A stretch of 64,000 bases of DNA, taken from the NCBI GenBank assembly GCA_963725215.1, contig CAVRXQ010000001.1, positions 372,001 through 436,000 on the forward strand, read 5' to 3'. Shown here piece after piece: positions 1-9,097 of the stretch. The position numbers and the translations under genes were made by a program. Every line of letters begins with the position of its first letter. The first letter of the stretch is position 1. The stretch is from CAVRXQ01 sp963725215 (lineage in GTDB: Bacteria > Actinomycetota > Acidimicrobiia > Acidimicrobiales > Bog-793). The notes beneath the pieces are model-generated. The model searched no databases and was not told the origin of the DNA. It saw only the letters and a list, made by a program, of their open reading frames with translations.

Positions 1-108
1 ACTCTCAATGAAACAGTTCGTGTGGTCGTCGAATTCCGAGGACAGTGGCTCACCCATGACATTTGCCGACAGGGCCATCGGTCCCAGACCCCGTCCCGCG
101 AGAGACCC

Positions 109-711
109 ATGAGCGCGTCGGCCTCGTGCGAGGAGCCGCGCATCGCTGTCGCCACGGAGCTCTTCCCCGTCGACCGAAAGGTCGACCTGGTCACCGTGGG
201 GCACGGCACCGCGACCGAGACGGCGTTCACCGAACTCCTCGTCCGGACGGGCCTCGCGCTCGTAATCGACGTCCGCAGCGCCCCCGGGAGCAGGCGCCAC
301 CCGCAATTCGCCCGCGGGGAGATGCAACGCTGGTTGCCAGAAAATGGAATCGAGTATCGCTGGGAGCCGGATCTCGGCGGGTTCCGCCGTCCAAGACCCG
401 ATTCGCGCAACGTCGCCTTACGAAACCCCTCCTTTCGAGGATTCGCCGATTACATGGAGCGCGAAGAGTTGAAAGAGGCGTTGTCAGCACTGGCGTCCGA
501 GACGAAGGAGCGCCGCGTGGCAATTATGTGTGCCGAGTCGCTGTGGTGGCGGTGTCATCGCAGATTGATCGCCGACGCAGCCACGATTTCGTCAGGTCTT
601 GCCGTCGTCCACCTCGACCACCAGGGTCGCCTCCACCCACACCTCCTGACCGACGGAGTTCGCGCTGAGGATTCGGGGATCGTCTACGACGGCGTCGACG
701 CACGCAGCTGA
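109..711 (+). CDS. DUF488 family protein
   Basis: Belongs to the DUF488 family of small cytoplasmic proteins of unsettled biochemical function. The family hallmarks are visible: VTVGHG near the N-terminus, a VIDVRS strand, the RHPQF segment, and near the C-terminus MCAE followed by CHRRLIA, a cysteine/arginine-rich signature. I chose the ATG at 109 (MSASASCEE); the frame also opens at a GTG at 22, but the extra 29 residues look non-homologous and low-complexity. It is followed 90 bases later by a nickel/cobalt permease on the same strand; no functional link is evident. Family assignment is firm, function unknown. Confidence 0.85.
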   Translation: MSASASCEEPRIAVATELFPVDRKVDLVTVGHGTATETAFTELLVRTGLALVIDVRSAPGSRRHPQFARGEMQRWLPENGIEYRWEPDLGGFRRPRPDSRNVALRNPSFRGFADYMEREELKEALSALASETKERRVAIMCAESLWWRCHRRLIADAATISSGLAVVHLDHQGRLHPHLLTDGVRAEDSGIVYDGVDARS

Positions 712-802
712 TCGCGCTTCGGAAGAATTCGGCTTGTTGCGAGCGATTCGCATCACCGATCTGGTTCCGATAAGTTTCGCAACGAAAGGAGCGGTCGGCA
801 CC

Positions 803-1960
803 GTGGCAATCGCGCTAGACGAGCAGCACGCCGTGAAGCCGAATTTCCTCGCCTTCGCCCGCTCCTCGCTCGCGACGCTCACGCCCACCGAGCGCACACG
901 GGTGCTCGGTATGTACGGCTCGATCCTCCTTTTGCATGTTGTGGGATTCGCCGTCTTCGTCTTCTTCGTCCTCCCGCAGCACTACAAAGGACTAGGAATC
1001 GGAGTCGCCGGCCTCGCGTACACCCTCGGCTTGCGGCATGCCTTCGACGCCGACCACATCTCGGCGATCGACAACACGACGCGCAGGGTGATGCAAGAAC
1101 ATCGGGGCTCCGACGCGCCGCGCCCACTCAGTTTCGGCTTCTTCTTCTCGCTCGGACACTCGACCGTCGTCGTCGTGATCGGCGTCGGCATCATCCTCGC
1201 GGAGAAGACGGTGTTCGCTGCGGTCTCGAATCCCCACTCGGGTCTCGAGAGCTTCGGGGGTGTCTTCGGGACCGCCGTCTCGGCAGGTTTCCTCTTCCTC
1301 ATCGGCGCGCTGAATCTCGTGATCCTCGCCGGGATTGTGAAGGTCTTCCGCAAGATGCGCACGGGCGCCTACGACGAACAAGCGCTCGAGCGCGAGCTCG
1401 ACAACCGGGGGTTCTTCTATCGGTTCCTCGGTCGGTTTGCGCGCGGCGTCGACTGTGAATGGAAGATGTACCCCGTCGGGTTGCTCTTCGGCTTGGGATT
1501 CGATACCGCGACGGAGATCGCGTTGCTGGCGACCGTGGCGCTGGAAGCGTCCCAGCACATCCCCTGGTATTCCATCCTTTGTCTCCCGATCTTGTTCACC
1601 GCGGGGATGACGCTGATGGACACGAGTGACGGGATCTTCATGAACCTCGCATACGGATGGGCGTTCTTCAACCCTGTGCGGAAGGTCTATTACAACCTTT
1701 CGATCACCGGCTTGTCCGTGGCGATCTGCTTCTTCGTCGGATTGATCGAGATTCTCGGAATCCTGCCCCGCGAGATCCACTCGCTCTCCACGACGGGCGG
1801 TTTCTGGCACTTCATTTCGGATTTCAACATCAACACCGCGGGCTTCGTCATCGTCGGGATGTTCGTCGCAACGTGGGTCGCGTCCGCGCTCATTTGGCGT
1901 ATCGGGCGTATCGAGGAGCGGTTCGGGGGCGCCTCGGTGCAGGAGGTGGAATCGCGGTAA
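803..1960 (+). CDS. NiCoT-family nickel/cobalt permease
   Basis: Inner-membrane transporter for Ni2+ and/or Co2+ of the NiCoT (HoxN/NixA) family. The diagnostic TM2 signature HAFDADHISAIDN is present near residue 55, as are the second family block LGFDTATEIALLA and the GMTLMDTSDG block. About eight hydrophobic segments are seen, matching the family. I prefer the GTG at 803, which has AAAGGAG at 784-790; a TTG at 734 in the same frame would add 23 residues. The sequence does not discriminate Ni from Co, and no urease or hydrogenase genes lie in the window. A hairpin at 1987-2010 follows the stop. Confidence 0.9.
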   Translation: MAIALDEQHAVKPNFLAFARSSLATLTPTERTRVLGMYGSILLLHVVGFAVFVFFVLPQHYKGLGIGVAGLAYTLGLRHAFDADHISAIDNTTRRVMQEHRGSDAPRPLSFGFFFSLGHSTVVVVIGVGIILAEKTVFAAVSNPHSGLESFGGVFGTAVSAGFLFLIGALNLVILAGIVKVFRKMRTGAYDEQALERELDNRGFFYRFLGRFARGVDCEWKMYPVGLLFGLGFDTATEIALLATVALEASQHIPWYSILCLPILFTAGMTLMDTSDGIFMNLAYGWAFFNPVRKVYYNLSITGLSVAICFFVGLIEILGILPREIHSLSTTGGFWHFISDFNINTAGFVIVGMFVATWVASALIWRIGRIEERFGGASVQEVESR

Positions 1961-1986
1961 TCAGATCGCATCCCGTAGTCGGGGTC

Positions 1987-2010
1987 TCTCGCTCATCTTG
2001 ATGAGCGAGA
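1987..2010. terminator. Hairpin between convergent genes
   Basis: Perfect 11-bp inverted repeat TCTCGCTCATC / GATGAGCGAGA separated by TT. It lies between the convergent nickel permease (stop at 1960) and response regulator (stop at 2069), so it could serve both as a bidirectional terminator. There is no strong T-tract on either side. Confidence 0.5.
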
Positions 2011-2068
2011 TCGAGCGATGATTGATAGCGAGAATCGTGGAGGTTCGTTCGCTGTTAGCTGTCGGTGT

Positions 2069-2719
2069 TCACACGAGTCGACGTTCTGTTGCCCAGCGGG
2101 TGAGCTGATGCCGGCTCGAAAGCTGGAGCTTGCGCAACACAGCTGACACGTGACTCTCGACAGTCTTCACCGAGATCGACAACTCACTGGCAATTTCCTT
2201 GTAGGAGTAGCCGCGCGCGATCAGGCGCAGCACTTCGCGTTCTCGCGGCGACAACAGATCGAGTTCTGGGTCAAAGCTCGGGCTCGCCTCACCGGGAAGC
2301 GCCGCGAAGGCGTCGAGTACAAAGCCAGCCAGCCGGGGCGAGAAGACGACGTCGCCGTCCGCGACACGTCGAACGGCGTCGACGAGTTCGGGTCCGGCGA
2401 TCGTCTTTGTCACGTAGCCCCGTGCTCCGGCGCGAATCACCGCGATTACGTCCTCGGGAGCGTCGGAGACCGAAAGCGCGAGAAAGCGCACCTCAGGATG
2501 CTGATCGTGCAACGCGACAACGACCGCCGCGCCATTCCCACCGGGAAGATGGACGTCGATGAGCACGACGTCGGGCAGGCGCTCCGGGATCATCTCGATG
2601 GCGGGAACGACATCGTCGGCCTCGCCGACGATCTCTACTGCGTCGCCGAGCTCAGCTCGCACCCCTGCGAGGAAGAGCGCATGGTCGTCGACGAGGAAGA
2701 CGCGAGGACGGGCGACCAC
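2069..2719 (-). CDS. NarL/LuxR-type response regulator
   Basis: Two-component response regulator of the NarL/FixJ class, 216 aa. The receiver domain (residues about 5-120) has the acidic pair in FLVDDHALF, the phospho-acceptor Asp in VLIDVHLPGGNG and the conserved Lys in YVTKT. A LuxR-type HTH follows (about residues 150-215: LSPREREVLRLIARG, then KEIASELSISVKTVESH). It is the last gene of a - strand pair with the PspC-domain histidine kinase 6 bases upstream, its obvious cognate sensor. By analogy to actinobacterial PspC-kinase/LuxR pairs it probably answers envelope stress and may control the divergent pspC and DUF1707 genes. Targets are inferred. Confidence 0.93.
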   Translation of the reverse strand: MVARPRVFLVDDHALFLAGVRAELGDAVEIVGEADDVVPAIEMIPERLPDVVLIDVHLPGGNGAAVVVALHDQHPEVRFLALSVSDAPEDVIAVIRAGARGYVTKTIAGPELVDAVRRVADGDVVFSPRLAGFVLDAFAALPGEASPSFDPELDLLSPREREVLRLIARGYSYKEIASELSISVKTVESHVSAVLRKLQLSSRHQLTRWATERRLV

Positions 2720-2725
2720 GCGGTG

Positions 2726-4009
2726 CTACCGCCGCGCCATCTTGAGGATGATCTCGGTCCCCTCACCGGGATTGCTTCTCACCACCGCGCCCCCGCCGTG
2801 GCGCGCCATCCGTCCCCGGATCGATTCGGATAGACCCCGACGGTCCGGGGACACGGCGGCCTCGACGAAACCCTTGCCGCGGTCACGCACATACATCGCC
2901 ACCGAGTTCGGCTCCACTTCGACGAATAACGACACCTCGTTCGCCGTCGACCATTTTGCGGCATTCACGGTCGCCTCACGGCCGGCCTCGACGAGCGAGC
3001 GAAGGTCGTCGTCGAGGGGGCAGTCCCCGACGATGACGGCTTCGACGGGAATCCCATGGGTCGCTTCGACGTCTCGTTGGATGCGCTCGACCGCGGCAGA
3101 CATCGTGGCGTCCTCGTCGGAACGCTGACCGGGGGCGCGTCCTTCGAACAGCCAGCTGCGGAGCTCGCGCTCTTGGGAGCGCGCCAGCTTCACGACCTCG
3201 TGGGGATTTCCCGCCGCTCGCTGAATGAGGGCGAGCGTCTGCAGCACCGAGTCGTGGACGCGCGCCGCGAGATCGGCGCGCTCTTCGGCGAGCGCGCGCG
3301 CTTGGCGCTCTTCGACGAGGTCGCGGGCGATGTGTAGCCACCAGGGACCGAAAACGATGAGGACACTGATCGCGACGCAGACGAGGCCAAGGACGGGATG
3401 GACGAGGCCGCCGACATGGCTGTCACGGGTGAGGAGGTAGACGCCGGCGGCCGCGAGGACCGCGCCGGAGATGATGCGAATCGCGAGAAGGCGACGGAAG
3501 TGCCTCCCGGTGAGCGTGGTCGCCCTCAACGGCTCGAGCTCCTGTTCGAGGACAGCGCGCTCCTCGGCGCTGACGTTGCGCCAGACGAGCACGAGGCCGC
3601 TTGCCGTGATGAACACGGGCCAGGCGATGGTGACGAGCCACGAAGCGCCAGCGAGCGAGGCGATAACCAGCGTGAGGACCAAAAGGGGCAGGAGCGCAAG
3701 CACAAGCGCAATCCCCCTCTTGTCTGCGACGGAGCGCGACGCGGCACTTTTTTCCTCGCCCTCAGCGGGAACAAAGAGCCAGGCGAGCACGTAGACCGCG
3801 ATTCCGATCCCACCGCTGAGCGTGATGAGCACGAACGCGGCGCGAATGACCGTCTTATCTAGGCCGACGCGGTTCGAGAGCCCCGCGGCCACGCCACCGA
3901 CGACCCGGTCGTTCATCGCGCGGCGCAACGGCCCCGGTCGCCGGGCGGTGATCCACCACCGCTGATGGCGAAAGGGCGCTCTGCGGGACCGTCTGGGCCA
4001 TTCGCCCAT
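2726..4009 (-). CDS. PspC-domain sensor histidine kinase
   Basis: Membrane sensor kinase with an N-terminal PspC domain (DRVVGGVAAGL, then the hydrophobic AVYVLAWLFVPAEGE), four or more membrane segments, an HisKA_3 dimerisation region with the phospho-acceptor His in AARVHDSVLQTLALIQ, and a C-terminal HATPase (NAAKW N-box, DRGKGF G1-box, GEGTEI G2-box). The start is uncertain: ATG at 4009 is given, but ATG 4063 and 4135 and a TTG at 3928 are also open, and none has a clear ribosome-binding site. It precedes its regulator by 6 bases and faces pspC across a divergent promoter region. It likely senses membrane or envelope stress; the signal is inferred. Confidence 0.88.
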   Translation of the reverse strand: MGEWPRRSRRAPFRHQRWWITARRPGPLRRAMNDRVVGGVAAGLSNRVGLDKTVIRAAFVLITLSGGIGIAVYVLAWLFVPAEGEEKSAASRSVADKRGIALVLALLPLLVLTLVIASLAGASWLVTIAWPVFITASGLVLVWRNVSAEERAVLEQELEPLRATTLTGRHFRRLLAIRIISGAVLAAAGVYLLTRDSHVGGLVHPVLGLVCVAISVLIVFGPWWLHIARDLVEERQARALAEERADLAARVHDSVLQTLALIQRAAGNPHEVVKLARSQERELRSWLFEGRAPGQRSDEDATMSAAVERIQRDVEATHGIPVEAVIVGDCPLDDDLRSLVEAGREATVNAAKWSTANEVSLFVEVEPNSVAMYVRDRGKGFVEAAVSPDRRGLSESIRGRMARHGGGAVVRSNPGEGTEIILKMARR

Positions 4010-4375
4010 CGGAGGCCATGGCGCAGAGTGACGTTCGGACTCGCTGCTCGGTACCGCGTCCATCTCCGCGTCAGTTCCACGACGGTGCCAGCCAGCGTCG
4101 GGCGTTCCCGACCAGCGCTGCATCGCGCACCACAATTGCCCCAGCGGTCCGCGGCGGCAGTCTGGCGCGGAGGCATCTCCGTCGCTCCACCGACCTGGGT
4201 CGATGACGCCTCGATCGGGTTCTGTGGGTTCGGACGACGTTGCGATACCTCGATGATCGCGCCCTCGTCAGGCGCTCGGTATCAGGGAGAACCCTGACTC
4301 GCTCGGAGGGTGGTCAGGGAAGAATCCGGATCGGTCCCGATTCACAGCGCCGGCGAGGTTCTCGATGATGGACTC

Positions 4376-4633
4376 ATGACAGAACTCCCAATCAACGCTG
4401 ATGACAGCCCGCTTCGGCGAACCTGCCGCGGGCGGATGATCGCCGGGGTCGCGAGCGGCCTCTCCGAATACTTCGACCTCGATGTGGCCGTGGTGCGGAT
4501 CGCCTTCGTCGCCTTCACCCTGCTCGGAGGAGTCGGCATTCCGCTCTACGCGGCGGCGTGGCTGCTCATTCCTGAGGAGGGCGCCGACAGTTCGGTGGCC
4601 GCAGAGCTGCTTCGTCGCCGTGAGGCGGCTTGA
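4376..4633 (+). CDS. PspC-domain small membrane protein
   Basis: An 85-aa PspC-domain protein: PLRRTCRGRMIAGVASGLSE followed by a long hydrophobic stretch ending in WLLIPEEG. It is essentially the PspC module of the neighbouring sensor kinase as a free-standing protein. Start ATG at 4376 (MTELPI); an upstream GTG at 4310 would add 22 non-conserved residues. It is divergent from the sensor kinase and followed 46 bases later by a DUF1707 protein. It probably acts in the same envelope-stress response, perhaps as a modulator of the kinase (inference). Confidence 0.85.
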   Translation: MTELPINADDSPLRRTCRGRMIAGVASGLSEYFDLDVAVVRIAFVAFTLLGGVGIPLYAAAWLLIPEEGADSSVAAELLRRREAA

Positions 4634-4679
4634 AACGATCGGGGCCTGGCCTCAAACAATTCAAAGGAAAGGCATCGCA

Positions 4680-5156
4680 ATGAGCGAGTACAACGTCCCC
4701 CCTTGGTCGTCGAGGTCCAGCTGGCGCCGGCAAGCGGTGCCCCCTTCTCAGATGCGAGTCTCGGATGCCGAGCGGCACCAAATCGTCGACGCCCTGTCGA
4801 AGCACTTCGCCGATGGCCGTCTCGATCAGGCGGAGTTCGACGAACGGATGGGAAAGGCGATGTCAGCGAAGACCCAAGGCGACCTCGTCGGGCTGCTCGC
4901 TGATCTCCCGCCACTTCACAACTCGGCGTCCGAACCTCGCCGTCGCCGCCAACGTTCGCGCGGTGTCCTCCTTCTTGTCGGGGCGGCGGTGCTCTTTCTC
5001 CTTGCGACCGGCCCGTGGGGGTGGGGTCCCTGGCCCTACCGCTCGCCGCTCCCCTTCCTCGTCCTTGTGTTCCTCGCCGTCGTTCTTTTCCGCCGCGCGA
5101 GATGGGGTTGGCATCACCACCACTCCTCCGATGACGAGTTGATCCATCGCCTGTAG
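4680..5156 (+). CDS. DUF1707 domain membrane protein
   Basis: A 158-aa protein with an N-terminal DUF1707 module (MRVSDAERHQIVDAL ... GRLDQAEFDERM ... KTQGDLVGLLADLP) followed by a basic linker and two hydrophobic segments (about residues 95-110 and 120-135), ending in a His-rich tail WHHHHSSDDE. DUF1707 is common in actinobacteria next to PspC-type regulators; its role is unknown. AAAGGAAAGG at 4661-4670 supports the ATG at 4680. It probably belongs to the same transcription unit as pspC. After it, 5157-5532 holds no gene but contains the operator-like repeat listed separately. Confidence 0.8.
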   Translation: MSEYNVPPWSSRSSWRRQAVPPSQMRVSDAERHQIVDALSKHFADGRLDQAEFDERMGKAMSAKTQGDLVGLLADLPPLHNSASEPRRRRQRSRGVLLLVGAAVLFLLATGPWGWGPWPYRSPLPFLVLVFLAVVLFRRARWGWHHHHSSDDELIHRL

Positions 5157-5488
5157 GCGCTTGGAAGCGCTACAGCGAATGGGCGGGCATCGCACCTCCT
5201 CGGCGAACGCGTCGATGAGAAGTTCGACCTGAACGGTAGACGCGCTGCGCGCCACCCCCGGTCGCAATTCGCGTCGAACCCGTAAACGGGTAAGTCGTTG
5301 TTCAGTATGTGACTCGTTGAGAGTTCTCGCTGGCGAGGTCATGCGAGAAATATTCGGGAGAGTGGAAGCGGCTTCGCCCGTCGACCGCGACGCGGTATGG
5401 CGATGATTCCACACGCGATTTCTTGCCTGGGGCGCATTTAGCTCGATCACCCGGAGTATTGGTGCTGGACAGTCGCGCCCCGCGCTGA

Positions 5489-5510
5489 AAACATACAGAG
5501 CATACTGTTT
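5489..5510. promoter_or_regulatory. Operator-like repeat before aminotransferase operon
   Basis: AAACA...TGTTT arms enclose CATACAGAGCATAC. Read on the - strand, 5492-5506 is AGTATGCTCTGTATG, which matches AGTATTGTCTGTATA at 18093-18107 in front of the aminopeptidase gene (AGTATnnTCTGTAT). It lies 23-44 bases upstream of the aminotransferase ATG, a repressor position. The GntR-UTRA protein at 12087 is the obvious candidate ligand. The rest of 5157-5532 (about 330 bases) shows no coding signal. Confidence 0.4.
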
Positions 5511-5532
5511 GCCTGATCCCGGAAAGGTCGCG

Positions 5533-6885
5533 ATGTCCTTCGACGCCGAGTACGACTCGCGCTTCGCGCGCTCTGGTGAGCTTTTCTCCCGCGCCGAGCG
5601 CGTCATCCCCGGGGGGGCCGGGAGCAGCGCCCGAACGGTGAAGTTCGGGTGGGAACCGTACCCCCCCTTCATTGCGGGTGGATCAGGGTCGCGCATCACC
5701 GACGTCGACGGAAACGAGTACGTGGACTACCTGCTCGGACTCGGGCCGATGATCCTCGGACACCGCCACCCCGTCGTGACCGCGGCTGTTCGAGAGGCGA
5801 TCTCGGAGTTCGGGACTTGCCCAGGTCTGCCTTACGAGCTCGAAGTCGAAGCGGCGGAGAAAGTCGTCGAAGCCGTGCCGGGCATCGACATGGTCCGCTT
5901 CACGAATACCGGTAGCGAGGGCGTCGGCACGGCGGTTCGTCTCGCGCGGGCGTTTACCGGTCGGCGCCTTCTCGTGCGCTTCGAGGGTCATTACCACGGC
6001 TGGCAGGACACCGTGTACTGGAGCAACCACGTCGACCCGGCGATCGCCGGTCCGCCCTCTGCTCCGTGGCCGGTGCCATCGGGACCGGGCGTTCCAGAAG
6101 AGCTCGAGCAAACGCTCATCGTTCTCGGGTGGAACGACCCGGAGAGCTTCGAGCGGACGATGCGTGAGCGGGGAGACGAGATCGCCGCGGTGATCACCGA
6201 ACCGGTGATGTTCAACACTGGATGCATCCTCCCCGAGGAGGGCTACCTCGAGTTGTTGCGCGAAAAAACACGCGAGTCCGGATCGCTGCTCATCTTCGAC
6301 GAGGTGATCACGGGATTTCGCGTTAGCCGGGGCGGCGCGCAGGAACTGTACGACGTCCACCCCGATCTGACGGTTCTCGCGAAGGGACTCGGCGGCGGAT
6401 TCCCGGTCGCGGCGATCGGAGGCAAGCGCGAAGTGATGGAGATGATCGCGGACGGCCGCTACTCGCACTCGGGGACCTACAACGCGAACGCGATCCAATG
6501 CGCGGCCGTCGCCGCGACCCTCGACGTGCTCGCCGAGCCCGGTTTATACAAGCGCCAGCAGGCGCGGGGCGAACGTCTTTCGGCCGGTCTACGCGAGCTC
6601 GCCGCGAAGAACGAGATTCCCGTTCAGGTCGTAGGGCTCGGGACCGCGTTCCAGATGTGGTTCAGCGAGCACGCCATCCGCAACTGGCGCGACGCTGCCA
6701 AATTCGCAAACGAAAAGCGCTTCACGCGCTGGTACCAGGAGATGCTGCGGCGCGGGGTGCTCTTCCATCCGAGTCAGTTCGAGAACCTCTTCGTGTCATT
6801 TGTCCACGACGACGACGACATAGACCAGACGCTGCAAGCCGCGGAGGAGGTGTTCGGCATCCTCGCTGAACGAGGGGAAGGCTGA
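5533..6885 (+). CDS. Class III aminotransferase, GSA-aminomutase-like
   Basis: PLP-dependent class III aminotransferase of about 450 aa, closest in layout to glutamate-1-semialdehyde aminomutase (HemL-like). Visible features: RVIPGGAGSSARTV near the N-terminus, FTNTGSEGVGTAVRLARA (PLP phosphate region), FEGHYHGWQD, IFDEVITGFR (PLP-ring Asp) and the Schiff-base Lys in LAKGLGGGFPVAAIGG. ATG at 5533 follows GGAAAGG at 5521-5527; a TTG at 5509 is less likely. It is the first gene of a + strand run with a permease remnant, FGGY kinase, SIS protein and Dpp-like permeases, so it is more likely a catabolic transaminase for an amino acid or amino sugar than a tetrapyrrole enzyme. The substrate is not deducible. 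Confidence 0.85.
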   Translation: MSFDAEYDSRFARSGELFSRAERVIPGGAGSSARTVKFGWEPYPPFIAGGSGSRITDVDGNEYVDYLLGLGPMILGHRHPVVTAAVREAISEFGTCPGLPYELEVEAAEKVVEAVPGIDMVRFTNTGSEGVGTAVRLARAFTGRRLLVRFEGHYHGWQDTVYWSNHVDPAIAGPPSAPWPVPSGPGVPEELEQTLIVLGWNDPESFERTMRERGDEIAAVITEPVMFNTGCILPEEGYLELLREKTRESGSLLIFDEVITGFRVSRGGAQELYDVHPDLTVLAKGLGGGFPVAAIGGKREVMEMIADGRYSHSGTYNANAIQCAAVAATLDVLAEPGLYKRQQARGERLSAGLRELAAKNEIPVQVVGLGTAFQMWFSEHAIRNWRDAAKFANEKRFTRWYQEMLRRGVLFHPSQFENLFVSFVHDDDDIDQTLQAAEEVFGILAERGEG

Positions 6886-6932
6886 GAAGCTCGGACGCCG
6901 CTCCGAGTGCGCGATCGCCAACGGGGAACGTA

Positions 6933-7536
6933 ATGGCCGAGACGACAGTGTCAGTGACGCCGGGAATAGGCGAGGGGATTCCCGGCGGCGCCGGCCCGCC
7001 GGGGACGCTGAAGAAGAACGCGCTCCGCGTCGGCGACGTGATCGTCCTCGCGCTTGCGAGCTCTGGTCCGACCCAAAGCGTCGCCGTTACCTTGGCAGCG
7101 CTTCTGGCGACGGTCGCTTACGCGAGCTTCCTTCCCCTCATCATTTGCGTCATCCCGATGCTCGGGATCGCGATCGGTTACCAGCGCCTCAACGCCTGGC
7201 AGCCAAGCGCCGGCGCGACGTACTCCTGGGTCGGTCGTTCGCTCAATCCGCACGCGGGATTCTTCGCCGGCTGGATCATGCTCATGTACTACGTGATTGG
7301 CACGACGAGCCTCACGATTCCCCTCGGGACTCGGCGCAGCGTTCATGGGCTTCGTCGTGATCTACTCGCTCGCAACGAACTCACTGAACGGGGTGGAGAT
7401 CACGTTCGGCTTCGGCTTCGCTGCGCTCGGGCTCGTCATCTCGTTCCTCGTCAAGCACATCTCCCATCCGCGCTTTTACACCGACCCGCTCTCGAGCCAC
7501 GGAGCGACGGTCGAAGCGGAGCTGGGGGCTCATTGA
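6933..7536 (+). pseudogene. APC-family amino acid permease, internally deleted
   Basis: Remnant of an amino-acid/polyamine (APC) permease. From the ATG at 6933 the first about 130 residues read as a normal N-terminus (LRVGDVIVLALASSGPTQS, PSAGATYSWVGRSLNP, FFAGWIMLMYYVIG). At about 7320-7330 the homology jumps to the +1 frame, which reads GFVVIYSLATNSLNGVEITF and a hydrophobic segment, then FLVKHISHPRFYTDPLS up to the stop at 7534-7536, a typical permease C-terminus. Roughly 300 central residues (a normal protein is about 500 aa) and the reading frame are lost. Either a real internal deletion or an assembly collapse. The original permease may have imported the substrate of the neighbouring kinase and SIS protein. 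Confidence 0.75.
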
Positions 7537-7581
7537 TGCAGGAGACTTGCGATCGAATCCGATGGAGAGGACGACGAGCAC

Positions 7582-9093
7582 GTGACTGAAGCGGCGTACG
7601 GGGGTTTCGACCTCGGCACCTCTGGGATGAAAGCGACGCTCTTCGACGAATCGGGGATCGCGGTCGCTCGCGGAGCCGTCCGCTACCTCACGAGCCGACC
7701 GAGCGCGGGTGCGTCCGAGCAGGCGCCGAGGGATTGGGTCAACGCGTTCACCGCGCTCGTGCGCGAGCTCGGCGCAGTGGTACCGACGTCCAATTGGCGG
7801 GCAATCGGCCTCAGCGGGATGATCCCGACCCTCGTCACCTTGGGTCCGGACGGAGAGCCCAACGGACGGGCGATCACTTGGGAGGACGTCCGCGCCGAGA
7901 CCATCGCTGAGCGCCTACGCGAGCAGTTCGGTGCGGACGAGTGGTACCGACGGACCGGCCAGTGGCTCGACGGTCGATACCTCGTGTCGATGTTCCTCCG
8001 CCTTGCGGAAGAAGAACCTGTGCGCGCGATGGCGACGCACTCGCTCTGCTCGGCGCGGGACTACCTCTATCTCGCACTGACCGGCGAACTTGCCACCGAC
8101 CCGAGCACCGCCGCAGGCATCGGTTGCTACAACCTCGACTACCACGCGTACGACGATGAGCTCATTGCAGCCGCGAACGCGGTCTCGACGGTAGCTATCC
8201 CCGCTCTTCCTCCGGTCGAACCGCCCGCCGCGGCGAGGCCGTTGCGCGACGAAATTGCGACGACGCTCGGCTTGGAAGACGCGGTGATCTGTCTCGGTGG
8301 CGCGGACTCGGTCCTCGGCGCGCACGGTCTCGGTGTGGAGGAACCGGGCGATGTCGCGTACCTCGCGGGAACGAGCAATGTGATCTTGGGCGCGACGAGG
8401 GGATCGCCGCGTGACCCCGCCCACCGCTACCTCGTCACGCCGCTCGCAGAGCCGCAGATGATGGGGATCGAGATGGACCTCCTCGCCACCGGATCGTCGA
8501 TCTCGTGGCTCGCACGAATGTTCGGCGAGTCGCTGCGCGAACGCGAGCTGCTCGACGCCGCGGAGGCGACCGATCCGCGTGACGCCCCGATCGTTCTCCC
8601 CTATTTCGCTCCGGGCGAGCAGGGCGCGCTGTGGGACGCGGAGCTTCGCGGCAGCGTCATCGGTCTCGAGCTCCGCCACGAGCGAGTGCACCTCGTCCGC
8701 GGCCTCTTGAACGGCATCGTCTTGGAGAGCAGACGGTGCTTGGAGGTACTCGCCGAGAGCGAGGGACGATCCGGCACGGTCAAGGTCGCCGGTGGCATCG
8801 GCGCCAACGACGGGTTCCGCCGCGACCTCGCGAACGCGAGCGGCCGAGTCGTCCGGGCGCCGGCCGCAGACGACATCGACAGCTCGGCTCGGGGTGCCGC
8901 GCGGCTCGCGGCGCAGGCGACGGGCGGGGTGCCGCTTCCTTCTGCACCTCTCGATGCGCCGCAACATTCACCAGATCCGGAGCTGGCGGAGACCTGGGAC
9001 GAACTCTTCGAAGAGTACGAAGGTACCCGTCTCGCACTAAGCGCCCACTATCACGCGATACTGCCGACGAAAGGTCGCGCCGTTGAACGGTGA
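7582..9093 (+). CDS. FGGY-family carbohydrate kinase
   Basis: Sugar kinase of the FGGY family, 503 aa, the usual length. The N-terminal phosphate loop GGFDLGTSGMKATLFDE, the adenosine/substrate region GGADSVLGAHGLG, and the C-terminal ATP motif VKVAGGIGANDGFRRDLAN are all present; catalytic Asp candidates are in WEDVRAE and GGADS. GTG start at 7582 with a GGAGAGG-like site upstream. Its 3' end overlaps the SIS gene or lies 4 bases from it, depending on the start chosen. It resembles xylulokinase-type members but the sugar cannot be assigned; paired with a SIS protein it probably phosphorylates an amino-sugar or Amadori-type substrate (inference). Confidence 0.88.
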   Translation: MTEAAYGGFDLGTSGMKATLFDESGIAVARGAVRYLTSRPSAGASEQAPRDWVNAFTALVRELGAVVPTSNWRAIGLSGMIPTLVTLGPDGEPNGRAITWEDVRAETIAERLREQFGADEWYRRTGQWLDGRYLVSMFLRLAEEEPVRAMATHSLCSARDYLYLALTGELATDPSTAAGIGCYNLDYHAYDDELIAAANAVSTVAIPALPPVEPPAAARPLRDEIATTLGLEDAVICLGGADSVLGAHGLGVEEPGDVAYLAGTSNVILGATRGSPRDPAHRYLVTPLAEPQMMGIEMDLLATGSSISWLARMFGESLRERELLDAAEATDPRDAPIVLPYFAPGEQGALWDAELRGSVIGLELRHERVHLVRGLLNGIVLESRRCLEVLAESEGRSGTVKVAGGIGANDGFRRDLANASGRVVRAPAADDIDSSARGAARLAAQATGGVPLPSAPLDAPQHSPDPELAETWDELFEEYEGTRLALSAHYHAILPTKGRAVER

Positions 9094-9097
9094 ACAG

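Noticed and set aside
4863..5699. 278-codon - strand frame across the DUF1707 gene and the intergenic region
   Set aside because: No motif and no ribosome-binding site; it overlaps both DUF1707 and the aminotransferase start.
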